Shown one piece after another: positions 1 through 11,605 of a stretch of DNA of 64,000 nt. The notes below the pieces were generated by a model, which was given only the letters and a program-made list of their open reading frames with translations, was not told the origin of the DNA and did no database searches. This DNA comes from Piper betle. Taxonomy: Eukaryota; Streptophyta; Magnoliopsida; Piperales; Piperaceae. Each line of letters begins with the position of its first letter. Positions within the stretch are counted from its first letter, which is position 1. The translations under genes were made by a program, and so were the position numbers. The stretch covers positions 124,001 to 188,000 of the forward strand of contig JAURVB010006695.1 in assembly GCA_033002965.1 (NCBI GenBank), given 5' to 3'.

Positions 1-2790
1 CACCAACCTTAGCCGCACCGTCCTCACCATCACCAACCTTAGCCGCGCCGTCTTCACCCTCCCCTCCTCCATCCCACTCGCCCTCTACTCCGGCTTCCCC
101 AACCTTAATTCCCTTAGCCTCCGTCACCTCCACCCCAATATTGACGGCTTCATCCGAGGCCTTGCCACTCCACCCTCCCCCTCTAGTCCCTCCACCTCTC
201 CCACCAAACCCACTTCCCTTTGGTCTCCATGCGCCTCCTGTACCACCACATGCAGAACACTCTTAAGTCCCTCTCCTGCACCTACTTCCAGTTCTTCAAC
301 TACACCGATCTCTTTGTCATCGCCGGCTGCTTCTCCTATCTAGAGCGCCTGGACATTAGACGCTATGGATTTGGGAAAGCGTCCAAGGCATCTATACCAT
401 GTCCGTGTTAATATGTATAATTGTATTAATAATATATAATTTTATAATCTCAATAATATAGATTGAGTGAATAAATTTTTTGTATATCTCTATATATTTG
501 ATAACTGTAATTTTTAATTGAAGTCATGAATTATTCGTTATTATCTCATAATTTCTGACTCTCAATAAAAAGAGGGTTTTACACGTTAAATTTTTGTTCT
601 TTTAATTTTATTTTATTTTATTTCTCAATAGTTATTTTTTCAAAATCGTGTGCTCGCTGTTATTAATCTTTAAGGGATTTTTCTCAACACTACGACAAGC
701 TCAAATTGCTTCTTTCACTGAGCAAATCCTCGCATGATTGCCTTTCCGAGCCTTAACGTCCCTTATACTCGATCATGTGATGATCTCTGACAGCGTCTTT
801 CTTCGACTTAAGAAAGCTGATTTGAAGCTGTGGAAGCTGGTTCTATCTGATCCTCGTTGTGAGGTTGTCACTATGAGCTCGCTTTTCCGGTTCTTGCAAT
901 CTTGGAGATCTCTCCGTCATCCTTATCTGATGTGTTTCAACTTTCCGACCGACCTGCTGGCGTCTGATGCTGCTAGCTTCATCCCAAATGTTGAAATAAT
1001 AGACCACTAAAACAACGCTTTTCAATCTACTCAACAACTGTGCGAATTTGGAAGAGATTTATATGGCCTGCAATTTACTAGGAAAGCAAGGCTCAATTAG
1101 GTCGGCTGTTAACTATCGGGTGCGTAAGTTGGTATTGACTATGTGCCGTGGCTTATCTGATGAAACTCTTATGGCCATTGCCTCCGTCTGTCCGAGGTTG
1201 GAATCTCTTTTTGTCGACTGATGTCCATATATCACAGGAAGAGGAATTGGGGCAATCATGAGATGCTGCAGCAACATGAAACGTTTAAATATAAGAGGTT
1301 GTGAGAAGGTTAAGGATCTAGGTCTGGGGTTGGATGTTGAATTCCCCACTTTAGAAGTGTTGGAAGCATCATTGACGGGAATAGGAGACGACTGGTTGTC
1401 TGTGGCATGGAGATCCCGCAAGAACATCTATAGCTTGCATGTAGCAAGCTCTTCTGTGACAGTAAATAGGTTGGAAGAGTTGGTTAAAAATCATAAACAA
1501 TTGAAGAAGTTGTACACAAACGAAATGTTCGACTGGACGCTGAGCGACGCAGCCTTGGCTTCTCTCGTCTTCTCGAGTGTGGCCCTGAAGGTCTTTTCAC
1601 CAGACAGCATTTCTGTGACAAAAGATCAAAGCGATCTGTGACAAAAGACAGCATTTCGGGCTGGGTAAGTGGTGAATTTAAGGTTTCGTCTCATTCATTC
1701 TTTTTATTTTAGGTGAAAGAAGAATATGAATTGTTACGTTTTTTAAACCGTTTTATGCTTGTATATAGCTACTTATTTTTCATTTTCAACCTTGCCAATT
1801 CGTAAGGTAGATTTTCCAAGCCAAAGTTTGTAAGTTTCTCAGAGCTTTTAATATTTCAGCCTATTCAATATATGATTATGATATGTATTGTATTGACTGT
1901 CTCATCCATTTAAGAGTCTTCTCGTTAAGATTTCATCATTCTTTTTACTTTTTTCCCAATATTTCAATAATCTTGATTCGAACTATTGAAAAACAATATC
2001 ATGGCTAATTGATATATGTATGTTAATGTGGTGATCAAATTAAAATTGGTCTGTGTATGTACTTTTGTTAAAAATGGTGATTGTTAATCATTAGTTTCTA
2101 TAGCATGTATATACTTTCTGCAAAATTCAAAGCTTATTTTATGATACCTTCTCCATCAATTATTATAGCATCTATCTGTAGCTTTTTGTGTAGTTGTTTT
2201 TAGCAAGTGAAAGTTCAGCTGAAACTGCTTGTATTTGCCATACCATACGTGTTATTTGAATCCTATCTTCGAAACTTTCAATTCTTTGTGCTAACTATAG
2301 AACAAAATGGTTAATCTTAATATGATTGTGTTTATGTTTTTTCTAAAACGTGGAGTCCAGACACGAATAAAAATTCAGGTTCTTGTATTTGATTTTTCAT
2401 TTTAAAAAGAATTGATGGTTGATTATTAGTTTTTACTGTATACATTATGTCGAAAAGCTTTATGATCACTTTGTCCATCTATCTTTACAGTTTATATTTT
2501 TTATAAATTCCAACTGCAATCATGCGTTCCATTTGCAACAATGTTATGAAAAAAGAATTTACAAATGATGCCAGTTGTCATTTGTCTCACGTGATATTTG
2601 CTGTTCTACTCTGATCAACCAAGCTTTGCTTCAGATAATTTAGATTGGATGTGTTTTATTCCAGATAATAATAGCTTCGGCTTTGGTTCCAAAGCTTGAG
2701 TTTGGGGCTTTACAATATATTTTTTAACAAAATATAATGCTTTCGGTTTTTTGACAGGTGTAGAAGGGGAAATTTGGGGCTTTATAATAT
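1..2790 (+). pseudogene. F-box/LRR pseudogene A, 5' end outside the window
   Basis: This is a decayed paralogue of the intact F-box/LRR gene at 8454. Recognisable blocks are the post-F-box segment (1-200, including the LYS-FPNL-SL pattern), a frameshifted continuation (220-411, with KSLSC and CFSYLERLD), an LRR block (738-1007) and a long C-terminal LRR block (1012-1641). Between 412 and about 690 the expected roughly 190 bp of coding sequence is replaced by unrelated AT-rich DNA. Lesions seen: a frameshift near 170-220, a stop at 1008, an in-frame TGA at 1219 and a short duplicated tail that truncates the protein at 1641. The donor-like GTAAGTG at about 1665 and the acceptor-like GACAG/GTGTAG at 2758 match the 3' intron of the intact copy, so this came from intron-containing genomic duplication, not retroposition. 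The first 57 bases carry a 30-bp imperfect tandem duplication. The F-box itself is not in the window. Confidence 0.85.
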
Positions 2791-2802
2791 GAGGAGGGGG
2801 TA

Positions 2803-2866
2803 CTGCAGCACAGCCATCTTGGCTGTGCTGCAGTGTTCCAACCGTTGGATTTTATCCAACGGCTGG
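2803..2866. repeat. Two adjacent perfect or near-perfect hairpins
   Basis: The first hairpin, at 2803-2833, has 14-base arms (CTGCAGCACAGCCA and its exact complement) around a 3-base loop. The second, at 2838-2866, has 13-base arms with one mismatch around TTT. They sit just after the second-exon relic of F-box pseudogene A and just before a GC-rich block. Such structures occur at transposon ends, but I could not find matching termini or a target duplication, so the element type is unknown. Confidence 0.75.
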
Positions 2867-3192
2867 ACATTCCCCCCTCACCCTTACAAAAAAAAATTTG
2901 GGTTTTTGCCGCGCCACTCTGACCAGTGCTATCACCGCCTCGCCACCGTCGTCAAGTCCGGCGTCCTCCACGTCCCCTCCCGCCACGCCTTCCATGTCCT
3001 AGCTGCCCCCCCATGCCGCGCCACTTATCCTGCCCACCTTGGGTCACCTGGGAAGGAATCAAGAAGGGAGGGGTGTCGTTGGCCGGTGGCATCGTTGGCC
3101 GACAGTGGGCGGCCGGCGGGCGGCCGGCGATTGGCTGGCTCGGTGGAAAAACAAGGTCGCCGGCGAAATAGGGGAGGGAAGAGGAAAAGGCA
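2867..3192. other. GC-rich block of unknown origin
   Basis: The block is rich in GCC, CCG and CGG with several overlapping short open frames, but no protein family is recognisable. Its layout, GC-rich block then a short GTAGTTTCGTAAT-type junction then AT-rich sequence, resembles the interior of the hAT element at 62932-63846 (GC-rich until 63510, then AT-rich). I infer a transposon-derived segment. It is unlikely to be a gene. Confidence 0.4.
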
Positions 3193-3715
3193 GGGGTAGT
3201 TTCGTAATAAAAATTTAACTCGGTCCCGACTCGAGTCAATATTATGAAATATATCCTAAAAAATATAAAAATAAAATAAAATACCATAAAATATAATAAT
3301 CTATTATAATTCAATTATTTTATTTTATGATATTTTTCTGTATTTTTTAATATTTTTGGGATCTATTTCGTAATATTGACACAAGTTATGACCGAGTTAA
3401 GTTTTTATTACCAAACTACCCCTCTCAAAAAATATGAAAAAAATAGAATTAAAAACCATAAAATAAAATAATCTATTAGAATTAGATTATTTTATTTTAG
3501 GGTATTTTCCTATACTTTTTTTAAAATTTTTAGGATTTATTTCATAATATTAACTCGAGTCGGGACCAAGTCAAGTTTTTATTTTAAAATATGAACAAAA
3601 TAGGGTAACATACTATAAAATAAAATAATCCATTATAATTTGATTATTTTATTTTATGATATTTTCCTGTATTTTTTATATTTTTGGCATTTATTTTGTA
3701 ATATTATTGTAATAT
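3193..3715. repeat. AT-rich foldback repeat with extra arm copies
   Basis: Positions 3193-3305 and 3307-3422 are inverted copies of each other: GGGGTAGTTTCGTAAT at the left and its near-complement ending in CTACCCC at the right, with TATTTTATTTTATGATA-type sequence at the centre. Two further degenerate arm copies follow at about 3430-3590 and 3590-3715; the one at 3545-3585 carries the complement of the CGACTCGAGTCAATATT block at 3227. This is consistent with a foldback or MITE-like element that has been re-duplicated. No coding potential. Confidence 0.7.
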
Positions 3716-4440
3716 ATGTAGTTTCTCTTATTTCAACTAGTATAAAAATTAAAAAAATGTATTTTTTAATGTTATTGTAAAAAAATTCAACTCTTAAAAT
3801 TTGTATGCTTATATTTAGTTCTTTAAAATTTTAGCTTAAAAATAAAATTTAAAGATATTATTAATATTACAAATTTATAATTTTTTAAAATCCTTGGATC
3901 AAGAATCATTCAAACAAGAAATATACGTGATAATCTGCTTTTTTTGGTCATGAATTGGCTAAGTTTGATCATAAACGCTTCAAATGTGGATCCTAGTCTC
4001 TAAAATGCTAACAAGTAAGTTTACACTCATACATGATTATCTTAGGGGGAAAAACACTCGCACATGATCATCTTAAACAACAAAAAGAGAAAAACTCGAC
4101 ATGAAATGTGGTACACCCTTTTGTTTACGGGGACATTAGACATGCATGATATGATACACTTAAGGATCCAAAGTAAGACACTTGTCTATAATGGAGGTGT
4201 TGGGTCCTTTGGGCCCTCACCTAATCTTCAAAATCAATGTTAGGTTTAATAGGCTTTCAAAACGGGACTTGCAATAAGTTTTATGGGTCTTTCTTAATCT
4301 AAAAGCTAATTTAAGAATTAAGGTTTTCCTATTAACCTATATACAAATCACCAACTACCTTTATACATAATATAATATAATATAATATAGGATAAACCCA
4401 AAAGGAGGCGGGAGAGCGGACTAGCTGAACGAAAATAACA
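3716..4440. other. AT-rich intergenic stretch
   Basis: No gene is seen. A short run of TATAA units at 4363-4391 lies about 90 bp before the first F-box codons of pseudogene B, where a TATA region might once have been. Confidence 0.6.
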
Positions 4441-4480
4441 ATGGAAGATGTGAAGTGCCAAGGAGGAGCCGGATAAATGT

Positions 4481-6530
4481 TTGGATGTGAGACCATGGGA
4501 AGCGCTACCGGACGAGTTCTGGGAGGCCATCTTTGGCTGCCTTGGCCACCACCGCCAAGTGAACAAACGCTTCCTCGCCATCGCCAACCGTGACCGCACC
4601 ACCATTACCTCCCCTTCCTCCACCACCTCCTCCCTCTACTCCCGCTTCCCCAACCTCACCTCCCTGCACCTATGCTACGCCCACCCCAACCTCGACTGAT
4701 TCGTCCGACAGCACGCCCAATCCAACCTCCCCCACCAATCCCACTTCCACCCCGCCGCCATGCGCAGCCTCGGTCGCAGCATGCACGACACCTTGAAGTC
4801 CCTCTCATGCACCTGGTTCAAGTTCATCACCGACACCGAGCTCTTCGTCATTGCCGTCTGCTTCTCCTATCTGGAGCGGCTGGACGTTGGCCACTCCGGG
4901 TCGCCGCTTGATAGATCAAGACAGATGACCGACCAAGGTGTCTGTGCTATCTCTGCCACACTCTCAAGTGCCTGCGTTCCTTGAACGTCCTATTGCATGG
5001 CTACCTGTCCAGTCGCTCGTTCGAGTCCTTGTCCTCGAACTCTCCTCTCCTATCCGATTTGAGTGCCAGCTTTTCCAACGGTTGCAGCACACACGTGGAG
5101 CACATTTCCTCTTACATCCAGAGCTTTGCGTCTTTATCGTCGCTTGTATTGGATAACTTGACGATCTCCGACGCCGTCCTTGTTCGGCTCTCCGAAGCTA
5201 GCTTGAATGTGTGGAAGCTGGTTCTATCGTATTTCCGTTTTTGTAAATGTAGTCGATGTTTCCACACTTGTCCGGTTTGTGAAGTCTTGCCGATCTCCCC
5301 GACATCTTGACCTGGTTTTTGAAGTCTTGCCGATCTCCCCGACATCTTGATCTGATGAGATTCCACTTCCCTACCGACCTTGCGGCGTCGGTTATCGCCA
5401 GCTCCATCCCAAACATACAAGCGACAAACATGTGCTGCTGTTCTGAGCTCACCGGAAAGACCTTCTTCAACGTTCTACAACCTGCTCAATACCTTCTTCA
5501 ACCTGCCCAATAGCTTCACTGGAAAGACCTTCTTCAACCTCTGTAAGTTGGATGTTACGAGCTCGAGAGTGACGGAGATTAGGTTGAAGGAGTTGGTGAA
5601 AAATCATAAGCAATTGAAGGAGTTGTGTATCCCCGAAATGTATTACTTGAGGTTGAGTGACACAGCTTTAGCCTCTCTCGTGCTCTCGAGCGGGTATCTG
5701 AGGAAGCTCGTTTTGCCCGATGGCATAACCGTGACCAAAGATCAAAGCGATCTCTCCCCGAGGCATGGTTGCTTAGTTCGGGCGGGGTACCTGGTAAGTG
5801 ATGGATTTAAGGTTTCTTTTTATTATTGTTCTTTTTTCAAAAAAATTGGTTGAAAGAATAATATTAATACGACCTCTTCGGTTTTGAATTAGCTTATAAT
5901 TTGTCATTTTCAACCTTGCAAAGTCGTCAAGATAGAAGAATTCGATCGATCCATTTAGAGTCAAGACTTCAGTATTATTGATGCTAACTATTAAAAAGCA
6001 ATATCATGGTTATATAATTGTTTATGTTTCCTCTAAAATAAATGTGGAGTTCAGAGAAAATTATAATTGAAGATAATATCTCTACACACTTCTGCAAAAA
6101 TGATAGGTTTCCATTCGGTTGCAGTTCTATCTTCAAATTTTCAAATTCTTCATGCTCACTACTGAACAACATGTTTAATTTTAATATGATGTGTTTATTC
6201 TTCTTCTAAAATGTGAAGTCCAGATACAAATTAAAGCTCAAATTCTTGTAATAACTTCCTAAAAAATGGTGGTGGCTAATCATTAGTTTTTACAGTATGC
6301 ATTATTTTTAAAAACTTTATGTTCACCTTCTCCATGTATGATTACATGATATATTTTTACAAATTCCAAGTACAATGGCCTTTTCCCATTTATAACAGTG
6401 TAAGCTGAAAAAAATACAGATGATGTCAATTGTCTTCACAATGTATCAAAAAGCCTTAGAATATATATGTATATATGTAATGCTTCTTGTTTTTTGACAG
6501 GTGTAGAATGGGGGTCGATTATCCGTGACA
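4481..6530 (+). pseudogene. F-box/LRR pseudogene B
   Basis: The frame at 4481 opens with an F-box (PWEALPDEFWEAIFGCLGHH, then VNKRFLAI) that closely matches the intact gene at 8454 but lacks the LEPLSLV stretch. An in-frame TGA at 4697 replaces the Arg codon expected after the LD of the SLHL-YAHPNLD motif. The homology then continues through frameshifts (4760-4980, 4981-5310, 5307-5513, 5380-5853). A 40-bp direct duplication (5281-5320 and 5321-5354) and a second local duplication around AAGACCTTCTTCAAC (5457 and 5524) break the LRRs, and the central LRRs between the NLLN-like and VTSSRVTE-like segments are missing. The 3' intron is retained, with a donor near 5790 and exon 2 at 6501 (GTGTAGAATG), followed by 3' flank similar to that of the intact gene. 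A genomic tandem duplicate, now dead. Confidence 0.88.
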
Positions 6531-8285
6531 GAGTTCACTTCACTATATGAATATTAGCTCGAAGTAGTTAATCAGGTCCGGATGCATATGTCATTAGGTG
6601 ATGTGTTTCTTTCCTATGTTTTTTGTGGGTGATAGGGATTGATTATGATACAGATTACTTGATCGAGTTTTTCTTGTTTGGCAAGATTATTGATTTTTCC
6701 CTTGTAAGTTAAGGAGGATTGTGGGGGAGCAGATGTGTATTTTTTTTTCAACAAGAATGAATGTTTCAACTACTAATTCTATTTGGCCTTTTGTTAGACC
6801 AGGGAATTCTAATGGATGAGTTTTTCTGAGAATGAAGTTCTGAAAGCAGGCTGGACTTTCATATGTTGCGATTCTAATGGTGATGTGACTTTTGCAGACT
6901 CCGGATCGATGCTCTGCAGATCTGCTCAAGAATCCGGATTAATAGCTATATAGTTTGACAGACTGCTTATATCTTGCGTTGTATAATAGATTGTCAAAAA
7001 CAAGAATATGAAGGTATTAATGCGCTATAATATGGACAGACTGCTTATTATTCTTATCTACAGCAACTGGAGCGTCGATTTTTGGGTTTGGTTCATAGAA
7101 AGAAATAGTGCTCGGTTGCTCCCTTGTAAAGAACTTCAAGTAGATAGTTTGGTTCCCGCGTGTATGCAATATGTTTTGGCTAAAAACCTTGCAGTTTGGG
7201 CTTCTCTGAGGCAGTTGAACTTTAGCTGTAAGTATTGGGTTTAATATATGGATACATTGGCAGCCGCTTACAGAGTTTGGAATGAAAGCCGCTGCTTGTA
7301 ATAGCCATCTATCAAATCTAAATCTAATTATATGTATATTTTTCCCATTCATTGTTTATACATTTAATTGCCTTCGCTTCCTTCTCATGGCCACCCAACT
7401 CTTCAATGTGCTGGCCGTTTCGCGCTCATAACTCTCGACCTCTGGATCTCCTTCTCGGGTGAAAGTAGTTAGTAAAATAATTTAGGCCTTATCTAAAGTG
7501 ACTAATTAGTTACTTAAGAACTATTCTAAAAAATTAATGGCAGTCTTGGATGGGAACGTGTAGGTTGTCTGTTTTTCTTTGATGTAGAACCGACTTAAAA
7601 GAAAGTTTAAAATTTCTTCTCTGTTCACTTGCTTATCTTTCTATTTTCCTGCTTTGTCTACTATGTATTTCCTTATGACAAGCCATTAGAAAGGATCTCA
7701 ACAACGACTTCCATCGGATCATTGACTTATTAAACAGCATATTTAAAATTGGATCCAGAAAACTGGTTACCTTGCACACTTTCTTCACAGTTTTAGGCTT
7801 CTTGACATTGTGCAAGTTTGAAAGGCATGCCCACGATCTTTTTTCACTCCTGGTAGTGACTTCAAGAGGATGAAGGTTGGTCTTTAAGTTGGACACTGCA
7901 ATTCCCAGTTCCCCGGAGTTTTTCCATTGTAGTCTTGCATTCCACATCCGTAAATCCTTTTAAAATTTCCATCTATGAAAACTTAACAGAGGGTTGATGA
8001 TGGTAATGATGGAAAAAATAGAAGAGAGGGATGAGTGTTGAAACTTCTGCAAAGCTTGGAGAAGGGGAAGAGGCGATGTCCGAGGGTGGGTCCGAAAGAG
8101 CAGCTAGACTGTTTTAGAAGAGCAAATCTCAACCGTTGGGGCAATCTGACGACATCCATTAAAAGTTCAGATTTGCTTAAGCGCGAATTAATTTCCCCCT
8201 TAAGATATATGTATATATTTTGGTCCTCTGGAAAAAAAAAGCCTTTTGATTTTGTGTTTTTTTTTTGGCTTGGGGTGCATTGCAA
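6531..8285. other. 3' flank of pseudogene B and intergenic DNA
   Basis: The first few hundred bases resemble the 3' flank of the intact F-box gene (GATTATGATNCAGATTA and GGATGCATATG blocks), so the duplicated unit extends past the coding region. Short open frames at 7008-7244 (+) and 7633-7947 (-) have no recognisable domain or codon pattern, and I do not call them genes. Confidence 0.5.
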
Positions 8286-8355
8286 TATAATAATACTAAT
8301 ACTAATAAAATATAATATTATATATATATATAATATTATACTTTATTATTAATAG
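8286..8355. repeat. AT-rich inverted repeat upstream of the intact F-box gene
   Basis: The stretch TAATACTAATAAA...TTTATTATTAATAGTATTA surrounds a TA-rich centre, giving imperfect arms of about 30 bases. It lies about 100-170 bp before the ATG at 8454 and overlaps where a TATA box would be expected. No individual promoter element can be assigned. Confidence 0.55.
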
Positions 8356-8453
8356 TATTATTATTGTTATTATTATATATTATACATGGCATCATACAGG
8401 CGGCCTGGTTTGGTTTAGAGGAGACCGACTCCTTTTGAGGTAAACGGAAGAAG

Positions 8454-11015
8454 ATGAATATCATTTCGCATCGGCAATTGTGGATGCCGTCGGAGCCGAT
8501 GGGGGAGACGGCGGAGGAAGGCATGGCGGCGGCGAGGCCGTGGGAAGAGCTGCCGGACGAGTGCTGGGAGGCCATCTTCGCCTGCCTCGGCGGCCACCAC
8601 CACCACCACCACCTCGAGCCTCTCTCCCTGGTATGCAAGCGCCTCCTCGCACTCACCAACCTCGGCCGCGCCGACCTCACCCTCCCCTCCCCTTCCTCCT
8701 CCCCCTCCTCCGTTCCAACCTGCCTCTACTCCCGCTTCCCCAACCTCACCTCCCTGCACCTCCGCCACGCCCACCCCAGCCTCGACCGATTCGTCCGCGA
8801 GCTCGCCGCCTCCGCCCTCCCCCTCGGATCCCTCCACCTCTCCTGGCAAACCCACTTCCCGCGCACCGCCATGCGCCTCCTAGGTTGGAGGATGCGCAAA
8901 ACCCTCAAATCCCTCTCCTGCTCCTGGTTCGGTTTCATCACCGACGACGACCTCTTCGTGATTGCCGACTGCTTCTCCTACCTCGAGCGATTGGAGCTCG
9001 ACCACTCCGGGTCGAGGAAGAGGGAGATCTCCGACCGTGGAATCGGGGCGATTTCCTCCAAAATGAGGTCCCTTCTTTCCTTGAACATTTCCTCTCTTGT
9101 TGATTGTCTTTCGAATCGGTCGTTGGAGTACTTGTCATCGAATTGTCCCTCGCTTCGCCATCTCAATGCAAGCTTCTCTCACAATACTGACGTTTACTTG
9201 GATTTTCTATTCTCCGACGGAAAGTTTGCATCTTTGTCTTCTCTCGAACTCCACAGAGTGAATATCTCCGACAGTGTACTTGTTCAGCTCTCGAGAGCTG
9301 ATCTAAAGTTACGGAAGCTGGTCCTGGGTAATCCTTCTGGTGATTGTATTAGCAATGGAGCCCTTTTCCGGTTCTTGAAGTCTTGCCGGTCTCTCCGTCA
9401 TCTTGATCTGCAAAATCTTTCACTTTCTGCGGACATGGCGGCATCGGATATTGCCAGCTCCATCCCAAACTTGGAATTTGTAAGCCTCTGTTGTTGTAAT
9501 CAGAATATCACCGGAATAACCCTTTTCAATCTACTCAACAACTGCCCGAGTTTGGAAGAGGTTCATATGGTCGGTACATTTATGGGAAGTTTCGGAAACT
9601 GGTCTAGTTTGTCTGTTCACTATCGGTACCGGGTGCGGACACTGCTTTTGGTTCATTATGGGGGCTTATCTGATGAATCTCTCATGGCGATTGCCTCTGC
9701 CTGCCCGAGGCTTGAATATCTTTCTGTCAGCCAATGTCAAGGTATCACTGGATATGGAATTGGAGCAGTCATGACAAACTGCAAAAATATTAAACGTCTG
9801 GATATAAGATGTTGTGACATGGTTAAGGATCTTGGTTTGGGTGTTGAATGCCCCAATTTGGAAGAGCTAGATGCAACTCAGACGGGAATAGGAGACAAGT
9901 GGTTGTCTGTGGCATGGAGAACTTGCAAGAACCTCCGCAGCTTGCGTGTAGCAAGCTCTACAGTGACAAAAAATGGGTTGGAGGAGTTCATTAAAAATCA
10001 TAAGCAGTTAAAGGAGTTGCACATAAACGAAATGTTCGGCTGGACAATTAGTGACACAGATTTAGCTTCTCTGGTATTCTCGAGTGTGTCCCTGAAGAAA
10101 ATCTTTTTGCCTGATAACTTCACACTGATGAAAGATCAACGTGATCTCTTTTTGAGGCATGGCTGTCTAGTTCGGGCCGGGTAAGTGTAGGATTGAAATT
10201 TTCTTTTCATTTTTATCATGCAAGTATTTTGTCATATTCATCCATGCACTGTAAAGATAGGATTTCAAGTACAAGTTCATTGTTTTTTACCTATTTAATA
10301 AGCTTCTCGTTAATTCCACAATGTTTGTTTATTGCCCGTCTAAGCCCGGTAAAATTTTGGCTGCAACTGCTTTTATTTAGATGTGTTACATTCCCATGAC
10401 AGATTTCCATTTCCGAAGAATAATAATGCCATAAAATGATATTTAACAATTTATTAGTTATCCAGAATGCTTTTATTTGGGTGTGTTTCATAATTTGTAT
10501 CTGGACTCTGATTTAAAATACTTGATGCTGTTGAATGACATGATAGTTGTTTTTATGTGTATTTACGTTTCCACTAGAATGAAGAGTCGATGCATATTGT
10601 AATCCAATGTTTTTTTTTTTTTGTGAAAAAAATGTAGTTGTTAATCTCAGACAATTTTTAGTTGTAGCTTTTCCTTTAGCTTCATAAGGCATGATACCGC
10701 AAGATAACCTTTTAAGTACCACAGTGTGTTTTTGCCAGTTTGAGATCCACTCTTTGTTTTGTTATTTAGTGTGCTGCTCCCTTTTCAAACATTGTTCTGG
10801 TCTTCCATGCTCTGGTTGTTGACTGATGCTTGTTCCCCCTTCCTTTGTTTAACTGCAGCTTTGTCTCTCTTATTTGTGGATAACAGCTTTGTTTTCTATT
10901 ATTATAAGTAATAATTGCTCTGAATTTTCTTCCACAGCTTTAGTATTAGAGCTTTAATATGTATAATGCTGCTGACTTGCATGACAGGTGTAGAATTGGG
11001 GCCGATTATCCATGA
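8454..11015 (+). CDS. F-box/LRR protein, the only intact copy of the array
   Basis: Predicted substrate-receptor subunit of an SCF (SKP1-CUL1-F-box) ubiquitin ligase; the target is unknown. Exon 1 is 8454-10180. The donor GTAAGTG at 10181 and acceptor GACAG before 10988 join it to a 28-nt last exon ending at TGA 11013-11015, giving 584 residues. Without splicing the frame stops at once (TAA 10182). The F-box is at residues 30-72 (PWEELPDECWEAIFACL, then LEPLSLVCKRLLALTN) and is interrupted by six consecutive His (48-53). From about residue 90 to the end are leucine-rich repeats of the cysteine-containing, FBXL-like type (for example CPRLEYLSVSQCQGITGYGI and CKNIKRLDIRCC). Start alternatives are the Met codons at 8499 and 8523, both before the F-box. 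Base composition falls from very GC-rich to AT-rich along exon 1. Paralogues on both sides are pseudogenes. The family is secure; an orthologue is not identifiable by eye. Confidence 0.9.
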
Positions 11016-11605
11016 CAACAGTTCAATCTATGGAGCTGGAAGGGGTTAATCAGGTCAGGATGCATATGCGATGATCTGTTGAATTTTGTGATCGAACTTG
11101 ATTATGATGCAGATTAGTTCATCAACTTTCGATTGTTTGAAAAGCTTACAATTTTCGCGTTTGGATTTGCCAAACTCCTTGGTGTTGATTGGAAATCGAT
11201 GAAGCTGGTTATAATTAATCCTCATGATCACCATGGTAATGGTGCAACACTGTTCTTGCAATCGTATTTCCTTCGCCTCCTTGCATTGAAAAATGTCAAG
11301 AATTTCTTATAGACATGATGGTAAAGATGGTAACAGATAAAGCTTTTGTGTTATACAATTGTACTGCTCTTATTAGGAGGACCTTTTGCATTGTTCTCCA
11401 TTGTTTATGCTTTGTTATAACTCCTTTAACCCGTTCTGTGTCACTTCAGTGCTGCCAAGGCTTTAGTCATAAAGGTTTTAGAAAGACCTGCATACAGTAG
11501 AGAACCAATTGTTTGATATTCCAGTTGATCGTGATTCCTTTAGCACCTCCAAATTTGGAACCGAAAATCCAAACCAAGGCCCTTCACCTTGTCACGAGCA
11601 CTTGT
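11016..11605. other. 3' flank of the F-box gene
   Basis: This is likely 3' untranslated region and intergenic DNA. It resembles the flank of pseudogene B and contains no recognisable gene. Confidence 0.5.

Noticed and set aside
2774..3314. Open frames of 81-141 codons in the GC-rich block, both strands
   Set aside because: They overlap in several frames, are Pro/Arg/Gly-biased by composition and show no domain; they sit in repeat-like sequence.
8415..9103. Long alternative frames over the F-box gene (up to 207 codons)
   Set aside because: They are by-products of the very GC-rich first exon; the F-box/LRR frame explains the sequence.
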